From Ectocarpus siliculosus (Eukaryota > Sar > Phaeophyceae > Ectocarpales > Ectocarpaceae): a DNA stretch of 64,000 nt. Below the pieces are notes generated by a model. It was not told the DNA's origin. It did not search any database and was given only the letters and a program-made list of their open reading frames with translations. The translations under genes were made by a program, and so were the position numbers. The DNA lies in NCBI GenBank assembly GCA_000310025.1, contig FN649751.1:4975485-5039484 (forward strand). The letters are read 5' to 3'. Shown here piece by piece: positions 56,783-64,000 of the stretch. Positions within the stretch are counted from its first letter, which is position 1. Each line of letters starts with the position of its first letter.

Positions 56783-58107
56783 AGACCCATGTTTATGGTC
56801 GCCAAATCTTTGAAAAAAATCTTCAAATGTTGTCAAACATTTGCGTGCGAATATCTGCCAGAGGAACATTTGAGTACCGTTTTTATGGGCAAAAAAATCT
56901 TTATCGTGTGGTTTCTCGAAATGCATCGCACGTGCGGCGGGAATCGTGGTCTACTGCTACCTATGGTCTATGACGTATATATATGTACAACTTCTTTTTT
57001 AAGGTCATGGACCATAGACTGCTACCAAACGATTTGTGACAGACAAACCACAAATGCGTCATGGAAACTGAATGGAACGAGCTCGCCAAGGGCTCCCCAC
57101 AACCCTTGATGCACTGAGCTGATGCTGTGCCCGCCAATATGTGGCGATAGCGCTCCGGGCGTGCGAGAAAAAATGTTCTCGGTGTCAAAAAGAGACCAAA
57201 ACGTGCGTCAGCGCTTCCCAACGGCAAAAAGTCGGCCGCTTGAGAGGACACGTGAGTACAAAACTATCCAGCTCTCGTCCTCTAGACCATCGATTCATGT
57301 TTTGTCTTCTTGGGTGTCTTCTCCATCAACGACTCTCATCCGGTTGTGCGTGGGTTGGCAGTGGCCGCGCTCAGCCGGCAGGGAGGCACATCGTTATGCG
57401 CGCAAAGTTGTGGACACAACGTTTTTTTCGGTCTATTTTTCACTTGAATATAGAGCTCTTGTTCCTCCGTCCCAAAAAAGACTTTTTCAACACATCGAGT
57501 TCACAGCGACGCGCCTCCCTGCCTGTTGAGTAAGTCCACTGCTGAACCACGCACACCCGGATGAGAGCCGTTGATGGAGAAGACACCCAAGAAGACAAAA
57601 CATGAATCGATGGTCTAGAGGACGAGAGCTGGATAGTGTTGTAATCACCTCTCCTCTCAAGCAGCCGACTTTTTGCCGTTTGGAGACACAAACCACGCTT
57701 TCTCCGTGCCCTCCAAACCACCCCTGTCTGTTTGTTTTGTAGTGCACGCTTGACGAGCTCCCGCCATGTATCAGCCGGCACAACATTGACACGGTGACTC
57801 TAGGGTTGTCCGGATCCCTCTATGAGCTTGCTACGTTGAGTGTGCGCTACGCAGTGGTTGGTGTTGAGGACGGAAGGGGCGGTCGTGTACTAATCCCGCC
57901 GCTCTTGGGAAACATTTTCGCGACCTGCCCCATTTCAAAATGTTTGAGAATATTTTGTCAAACGAGCGACTTTTGCCCCATTTCAAAATGTTTGAGAATA
58001 TTTTGGCGGAGATTTTCTCCCATAAACAGTGAAACAAAATCTTTGTCCGCAAATGTTTGAAAATATAAACATTTTCGCAAAGATTTGGCGACCATAAACA
58101 TGGGTCT
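56783..58107. mobile_element. DNA element with perfect 30-bp TIRs
   Basis: The 30 bases from 56783 (AGACCCATGTTTATGGTCGC and the following CAAATCTTTG) are exactly inverted at 58078-58107. The symmetry continues more weakly inward (CAAACATTTGCG on both sides). A tandem CCCCATTTCAAAATGTTTGA (57925 and 57973) lies near the right end. No transposase frame is seen. I could not define a target-site duplication. Confidence 0.75.
57121..57789. repeat. nested foldback with ~270-bp arms
   Basis: Left arm 57121-57388 and right arm 57509-57789 are inverted copies (for example GAGAGCTGGATAGT, AGAAGACACCCAAGAAGACA and GCCGACTTTTTGCCGTT against their inverses). About 120 bp separates the arms, so nearly the whole interior of the host element can form a hairpin. 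Confidence 0.8.
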
Positions 58108-59017
58108 CAAAGCCAGAAAAATGATAGCAATCCACAAACAACGCACAACAGCTCGTAAGACCCCGCAACAGGGGCGATCATCGCTTTTGAATACATGTTT
58201 GATCATCTAGTATTTTACTTCAAATGAAGAGCACTAACCGTGGCACCAACCGCAACAGACTCAGAGCCGCCCAATCAGCAAGCACGCATAGCATTCCACC
58301 CACTCTCTCTGCGCAAATACAGGCAATGATTTCTTCTACGAAAGGCAGCAGAACCTGCGCCAGAAAAAAACATCGCACTAAAAAGCACGATAGTGATTCG
58401 TGCGCAAAAGAAAATCATTGGTTCAGCAGCGCGTCAAAATCAACCCGATTTCAGAAGGCGGTGGAATGCCAACATAACTCGTACACACCGCTTTCATCGC
58501 CAGAATTAGCAGTTGTAGTAGCATCACCACGGCTGAGACGCAAAATATTGATAGCTTGTTGGGCACCACCCGTGCACGAGAACGACGGCGGTTAAGCTAT
58601 GCCTCGATAGTTGAAGTTCTTCTTTTTCCGCTATAGCCTGCACGGTGCGATGAATCCGCGCTTGTCCCACACAAGAGAAGCGGAACGACGTTCACCTTAA
58701 CCGTAGCCCAGCAGAAATGAGCTAATATCGCGAGCCAAACGTCAGATCGACGCGACGATCGCCGTGTTGCCGGATCTCGGATCGGAGAAACGAAGACGCG
58801 AAGACACGAAGACGCACATGCGTCTCATAACAATAACTTTCGCGTCTTCGATCTGAGAAGGAATGTGTGTTGACCAAGACTCTGTGGCTAATTACAGGCT
58901 AGAGAAGTCCATTTTACCGCTTTGTGTATGGGTTAGGAAAACCTACACTTGTCACCACCGTTCGCCACCACCCCCGTGCGTCTAGATGAGCTAAAATATT
59001 TTATGATGCTAGTTTAA
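58108..59017. other. non-coding upstream region of the orphan ORF
   Basis: A hairpin-prone stretch with repeated CGAAGACGC and its inverse GCGTCTTCG lies at 58790-58853. It may include the promoter of the gene at 59018. Confidence 0.4.
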
Positions 59018-59848
59018 ATGGCGCTGCGTCACAGGAAGCTCAGGGTGAAGGCGAACCCATCGTGCTTTGACATGAGCACCTTGCTGGAACCTGTCCGTAT
59101 GGAGTTTCCGAACCTTATTTACCTAGGTATATGGTATGATGACGGCAGTGTGTACGTGTACGCGCAAAGCGCAGAGCGCATGTCCGTCGTCATGCTTACC
59201 AAAGTATTGAAGGACCACATGGTTATAACTAACATCGCCCCGTACTCCGCTCCTGGGGGCGAGCTGCAAGAGGAGTGGCGATCTAAACCTCTTCGTGCAA
59301 ACAAGAGCATAGTCGTCAACGCCGACACTACTACCGCTGTATACGTGCACCCTCTGGGCAAGGAGTCTCTTCAACACATCACCAGCGAGTTCATCGCGGA
59401 TTTGCTGAAACCCCTTCCTGGACTCTATGTCTTCTACAAATTTGGGTTAAAGCTGTACTCGTTAGAGCAAGACGTGAACTTCCGGGCACGCAAAGGGTAC
59501 AACAAGGTCAGGTTGTGTTGTAGCCACAATGGATGGACAACCGCCCCAAAGAAAGAGGCATATGACGAGATCCTGCAAGTCCTAGTTAGGAAGACCCGGG
59601 AAGCTGTAAACAAGGTCACCGGCAAAATCTCGCCTCACGACATCGATCATTTCGAGAAGCGCGCAGAGAGTATCCCTGACCACAAGGATTCCCCCGTTCC
59701 CGAGCAGAGGAAGTTGTATGAGAGAAGGAGGAACAAGGTGCTGGACAACATCGCTGTTACTGTGACCGACAAGTTGAGAAGGCTGAGTAACTGGAGCGGC
59801 AAGGAGCGCAAGCTCGTCTACAGCGCGCCGCCCACGAAGCCCGCTTGA
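59018..59848 (+). CDS. intact single-exon ORF of 276 residues, unknown function
   Basis: The frame runs from ATG 59018 to a TGA after ...PPTKPA. It looks like real protein: a basic N-terminus (MALRHRKLRVKANPS), a mixed alpha/beta body (LIYLGIWYDDGSVYVYAQS, LPGLYVFYKFGLKLYSLEQD), a Cys pair in RLCCSHNGW and a charged C-terminal third (EQRKLYERRRNKVLDNI). No signal peptide, membrane segment or motif I know is visible. It has no introns, unlike the other genes here, and lies among repeats, so transfer from a virus or transposon is possible but not shown. I do not recognise the family. Confidence 0.6.
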   Translation: MALRHRKLRVKANPSCFDMSTLLEPVRMEFPNLIYLGIWYDDGSVYVYAQSAERMSVVMLTKVLKDHMVITNIAPYSAPGGELQEEWRSKPLRANKSIVVNADTTTAVYVHPLGKESLQHITSEFIADLLKPLPGLYVFYKFGLKLYSLEQDVNFRARKGYNKVRLCCSHNGWTTAPKKEAYDEILQVLVRKTREAVNKVTGKISPHDIDHFEKRAESIPDHKDSPVPEQRKLYERRRNKVLDNIAVTVTDKLRRLSNWSGKERKLVYSAPPTKPA

Positions 59849-60371
59849 CGTACGAGTCATACCGATCGCTACACTTCGCTGATGGCAGACATTAATACCA
59901 CGACTTTTCGCGGTGACGTCTTGTCGGTCTGCCCGTACAAGGGAATTTGTGGTTGATTACACATTGCTCGGCACCATGTTCGCCAATTCAAATCACGTGC
60001 TCAAACCACGTACTTGCTTTTGCAAGGCACGGGGCACAGCCATCATCTTTCGCGCGGGGTCGCTCTCGGCCTGCAGTGTACACGCACACACCAGTGACTC
60101 GCAGAGAGGTGTTTTACCTTTTGGATGGGCCTCGAGCAGCGACGATGCTGCGAGATTTTTGCGTCTCGCCATCGTGTAAAATGAGTGTCATTTCAATGTT
60201 TCAATATCTTCCACACCTCGCAGGCCATACACTCTACCCTCCTCGCGCAACACGCGATGAATACATCCAAGCAGGCACTCTAAATCACCTTGACGTCAAC
60301 AGCACACCGCTGGTCACGCCATATGGCCGCCCCCTTCTCAGGCAACCGCTACGCAATCAGGAAGCTTCGTC
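59849..60371. other. non-coding spacer
   Basis: It holds the downstream region of the orphan ORF and, from about 60290, sequence related to 54520-54600. Confidence 0.35.
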
Positions 60372-60650
60372 GTGGTACTCAAGGCGACGCGCGACCAGCT
60401 TAGAGAAGTAGTCGCTCAGCTTCCTCACGCGCTTGGCCCGCGACCGGGTAAGCGTACGCGGCGGTGGCCTACAATCTTTGCTACCTCCGCACCGGCTGCG
60501 TGGAAGGCGGGCGCCGGTTCCTCCAATTTTGTGTCTGTGCCGCTATCGGAGATGCCGTGGACAACGGCAGCCGGCTCTTCAAGTCGTGTCTGTGACCGGG
60601 CCGCTAGTGCTTCCGTCATCCGATATTTCGGAGTTTCCCATCCTGGTTTT
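60372..60650 (-). pseudogene. inverted copy of the acidic LEEPAP gene
   Basis: On the minus strand it encodes a related segment (DTKLEEPAPAFHAAGAEVAK) followed, after a frame break, by RAKRVRKLSDYF-like sequence matching the basic part of the 54.6-kb protein. It faces the plus-strand copies at 60.7-61.3 kb head to head. Confidence 0.6.
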
Positions 60651-60719
60651 TATCATTTGTAATGTGTGCGTGATTGCGAGAGTCTGTTGTGGAAGAAGAG
60701 CGGTGCCCAGACATTGGAT

Positions 60720-61005
60720 ACTGACAGCAACACGGCCCGATCCCAGACACTGAACTTGAAGAGCCGGCTCCCGTCGTCCACGACATCTCCGATAGTGACA
60801 CAAGACACAAAATTGGAGGAACCGGCGCCCGCCTTCCACGCAGCCGGTGCGGAGGTGGCAGAGATTGTCCGCCTGTGTATTCAATACGTTTCACGGCCAG
60901 CAAGCGGAAGCACGTCCTTGTTTCATGCGTGGGTGCTGGGCGCACGCTTTTATTCTACATCTCGGAACGTGTGTTTCCACACGACAGACTTCCGAAAAGC
61001 CCAGG
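60720..61005 (+). pseudogene. partial copy of the acidic LEEPAP gene
   Basis: It keeps DTKLEEPAPAFHAAGAEVAE and the following IVRLCIQYVSRPASGS segment but has lost its start and an internal codon stretch. It is a direct ~310-bp tandem copy of 61006-61338. Confidence 0.6.
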
Positions 61006-61338
61006 ATGGAAAACTCCGAAGTATCGGATGACGGAAGCACTAACGGCCCGGTCACCGAAACCGAACTTAAAGAGCCGGCTCCCGTCGTCCGCGACATTTT
61101 CGACAGCAACACAGACACAGAGTTGGAGGAACCGGCGCCCGCCTTCCACGCAGCCGGTGCGGAGGTGGCAGAGATTGTCCGCCTGTGTATTCAATACGTC
61201 TCACGGCTAGCAAGCGGAAGCACGCCCTTGTTTCATGCGTGGGTGCTGTGCGCACGCTTTTATTCTCTATCGAAAACGTGCGTTTCCACACAGCACGCGC
61301 TGCTCTTCCACAACAACGTGCTATTTACTAACGAGTAA
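61006..61338 (+). CDS. small acidic LEEPAP protein, intact copy
   Basis: The frame gives 110 residues: MENSEVSDDGSTNGPVTE, then two related acidic repeats (ELKEPAPVVRDIFDSNTD and ELEEPAPAFHAAGAEVAE), then a hydrophobic-basic C-terminus (IVRLCIQYVSRLASGS). It may be functional or a recent copy of a repeat-borne ORF. Function unknown. Confidence 0.5.
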   Translation: MENSEVSDDGSTNGPVTETELKEPAPVVRDIFDSNTDTELEEPAPAFHAAGAEVAEIVRLCIQYVSRLASGSTPLFHAWVLCARFYSLSKTCVSTQHALLFHNNVLFTNE

Positions 61339-62944
61339 TCGTGTGAGTCACAGTTCTACGAACCCAACATACCTCCGTGTGTCTACTGTACCCGTATGTG
61401 ACTTGCACCTACGGGAATGTTCCCCGAGTTTCTCTCGTTCCGAGACTTCTCCTCGGACCAATACCCACGGGGAATTGTCCCGATTCCCGTCAGCTGAACC
61501 ACGAGGAACAGGTGCAACGGACCAGGGACCAGGAGGACTGTTCCCTCGGCACGTTGCCTGCCCTTTTGTCCGAGACAGGAGGCGAGGGCTTGCCCCTCGC
61601 CCCCCTGCTCTCACTCTTACTTCCGTCCCTGATCTCCCCCTGAGATCTGCCTCTTTCCATACTTCTGTCTTCTAAGAGGTTTCCCTTGTGTCCGGTGTCT
61701 GTCTACACAGCCCACAACCCATGGCCGTTGCTCACGGAGAACACCTGTATCCTACAGGAGTTGAGGGATCGCACCCTCCTACGGTGTCTTTAGAGAACCA
61801 ACCCTTATCTAAGGGCTATTGTTATCGACCAACAAAACACGAAAAAAAAAACGAAACCGTGTTTTCTTGAACATATATCGAGGCGTTTTTCCCCGAAAGC
61901 GTGAAAAGGAGTCGTTTTTTTTTGGGGCTTGCTCGTGTTTTTGACAGAAGCATCGGACAAGCGCACCGCGGGCGCTGTAACATCACTGAGAACGCTAGAA
62001 AGACCTGCCAGACTCACGTCCAGGTCTGTTGTGGAGATGGACAAGCGGCAGAAGCGGCGTTCAGTCCGTTCTTGGTCCAAAACTAGACATTGCGTGGTGC
62101 TCTCGTCTTCACCTGCTGCTGTTGGTGCTGGGGAATTTTTTTCGATCACACATAGCAAACACGGAAACAGTAGAACGAGTACAGCAGCACCACCACGACC
62201 TCCAAAGTGCTGATTCCTTCGGTTCGGCTGTCTATATGATACCATCTCCCGGCGCCGTGCTGCTTCGTGGGTATTGGGTGCTTGGGTGCTGCTCAATAAG
62301 GTGTGTGGGAGACGTGTGCCACCTCACCAAAATGCCGTTGGAAAAATTGCGGCGAGATGATCTGTTTTTGGTCGGACACATCAACATCAATCCACGGCGC
62401 CACGCAGCAGTAGAGCAACAGGGCCTCCAACACGCTAATTCTTTCGGATTGGCCATCTATATGATGCTGGCCGTCAGCGCGGCTGCCGCCCTATGATTGT
62501 TGAGCTCGTCTACCTTTGGGTAGGTGGTGGTCAAAGATGGGAGTCGCAACCGTGAAAAATGAGCTGGCAAACTGAAGAAATCGCAAGCAACACCCAGGTT
62601 GCGACACTCTGCCGTGCGCCTGTTGTTGCTGAAAACTGAAAACAGCAGGCCGGGTGGACGGGATCTTTCTAAGTGTGTTGTCTTCTATGCCGGGTGCTGC
62701 TTATTGCGCTTTTATCGCTGCTCTATGGTGAGCAATACCATGTCAACCTGTTGTGTGCCGAGCAAAGCGTGTATTCAGGGAAGGAAACGTACTTTTTGCG
62801 ATGACATCACGAAAAAAACAAGCAAAAAAAAGTCGGGTTTTCTTTTAACCGTTCCGTTTAAAAAAGAACGATTTCGACGTTGCGTTAATAATAACCCTAA
62901 TCGCTTTCAATTTTACCCAGAAACGAATGTCAGAAAAAGACTGG
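61339..62944. other. mostly non-coding; internal duplication at 62160-62490
   Basis: In the plus frame 62029-62496 two diverged repeats are visible (DLQSADSFGSAVYMI and GLQHANSFGLAIYMM) about 240 bp apart, so a decayed repeat protein is possible. The rest shows no recognisable feature. Confidence 0.4.
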
Positions 62945-63022
62945 CGTTCGTCGGGATTCGAACCCATGACCTGGCGTGCATTGATTGACGTGGGTACCAA
63001 CTGCACTACCGGGGCGACCGGC
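62945..63022 (-). other. tRNA-like segment (tRNA pseudogene or SINE head)
   Basis: On the minus strand there is a good A box (TAGTGCAGTTGGTA, about 62995-63008) and B box (GGGTTCGAATCCC, about 62953-62965) at near tRNA spacing. The acceptor arms do not pair and the anticodon loop is not standard, so a functional tRNA is unlikely. Confidence 0.4.
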
Positions 63023-63369
63023 AGTGTGTGTGACGCTGGTGTGCTCCGCAGCTACTCCGAGTATCATGAAAGAAACAGCAGCCACGATCCTCTCTCCTCA
63101 AATTGCTCACCGGACCCAGTGTCCTTGGCGGCCACCAACGACAAAACTCAATCTTCGTCGCGTGCTGGAAGTCTTGGTCAAGGACTGCCCTCACCAGGTC
63201 ACAAGTTCGCGCTCGGGGGCACACGACAGCAATCGCAGTGACCCCTTCGCGTGCTTCGTGATCGGAGGCCGGCCTGTTAGGATTGTAGGTTCGAGCAAGG
63301 GCGCACAAAAACATTTTTCCGACACCTAACCCCCAAAACGTTTTTTGGGGCCCTCCGGGGGGGGCGTAC

Positions 63370-64000
63370 TCATTTGTTGCTTGCCGTAGTCATTTGACCA
63401 TTGACCACGCGTCCCTTTCGAGACGGAGCACCGTTCCTACACCTACTAGAGACACCACCAACATTTGGGAGCTCTTTACGTTTCTGCCACAAACTCCATA
63501 AAAGTTTCTTGCACATCTTATCCCCGTCCTCTAGGGCCTCTTGTGCCCACCATCTATCCCCAATTATCGCGATCGTTTTTTCGCTGTTGTCTAATCTACC
63601 AAACTTGTCCATGTCACACCCTCTCTGTCTCATTTCCTCCTCGAGATCCTCTCTTTCCTTCGTGTACAACTCACACTCCCCAACTATGTGGGGTCTACTC
63701 TCCTCCGATTTGCCACATGGACATGTGTGTCTATCCTCCTCTTCCTCTCTCCTACGGCTGGTATACCTCTTCCTCCGTTCTGGCAAGTCCAGATCGCCTA
63801 CTCGAAATTGCAATTTCAGCTTTTTCGCATAGTCCATGGGGCCGTCCAAGTACGTCTTCATCCCTATCCCTTCTTTCAACTTCCCGTATATCTCCAAGTG
63901 GTCTTCGCTTCGTACCTTCTTCCGAAGGGTTGCCTCCTCCATACTCTCTAGCATCTCCTTGACTTTCGTCTTGAACCCCCCGAACCCTTCCGTGTCCAAC
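63370..64000 (-). mobile_element. LINE ORF2 C-terminal end, cut by window edge
   Basis: About 209 residues are open on the minus strand, ending in ASNK. The segment has RVGDLDLPERRKRY, a Cys/His knuckle (CPCGKSEESRPHIVGEC), a charged helix and DRWWAQEAL, the usual C-terminal tail of this class of non-LTR retrotransposon. The frame is intact within the window, so this copy may be younger than the broken one at 30.3 kb. The 3' UTR continues to about 63330. Confidence 0.75.

Noticed and set aside
62945-63022. Functional tRNA gene
   Set aside because: Only the A and B boxes are good; the acceptor stem does not pair and the anticodon loop lacks the usual T33 and purine 37.

Overview
The window looks like nuclear DNA of a brown alga close to Ectocarpus. 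This rests on small exons in long introns, and above all on a ROCO-family LRR-GTPase whose leucine-rich repeats (LRRs) are each encoded by a separate 72-bp exon, an architecture known from Ectocarpus. The DNA is gene-poor, rich in transposable elements and full of inverted repeats. One 100-N assembly gap lies at 32677-32776.

Left part (1-8.9 kb). The start of an alanine-rich protein runs off the left edge on the minus strand. Seven plus-strand exons (1290-5539) encode a PLP-dependent Cys/Met-metabolism enzyme of the cystathionine gamma-synthase / methionine gamma-lyase fold. A 5'-truncated LINE tail and degenerate duplications follow.

Centre (8.9-38 kb). This is a minus-strand LRR-ROCO locus. 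The N-terminal LRR-cap exon (37804-37978) starts with ATG. Ten minus-strand one-LRR exons lie at 31.6-35.6 kb. Nine exons (17090 to 8884) encode Roc GTPase, COR and a C-terminal tail in one unbroken frame of about 1040 residues. All joins between cap, LRRs and Roc are phase 1, so any number of LRR exons can be spliced in frame. Nine further LRR exons of the same kind sit interleaved on the opposite strand, several as near-identical inverted copies of minus-strand exons. Palindromic junctions, a chimeric 71-bp exon, a LINE cut by an LRR cassette and a TIR element inside the array show active rearrangement. Variation between paralogous LRR exons falls on the solvent-exposed positions of the repeat. 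About 14.5 kb of TE-laden DNA separates the LRR array from the Roc exons, so a single 29-kb gene is likely but not proven.

Right part (38-64 kb). A tyrosine-recombinase gene with one in-frame stop and one frameshift lies at 44.3-46.6 kb. A 6.4-kb foldback-like composite follows, made of 64-bp tandem repeats bounded by inverted ~185-bp modules (47.6-54.1 kb). Then come a small family of acidic LEEPAP proteins (54.6 and 60-61.3 kb), a nested foldback element with perfect 30-bp terminal inverted repeats (56.8-58.1 kb), an intact 276-aa orphan ORF (59.0-59.8 kb), a tRNA-like segment and the C-terminal end of a LINE at the right edge.

Coordinates of exons come from matching reading frame, phase and GT/GC-AG borders by eye. 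No alignments or searches were run.
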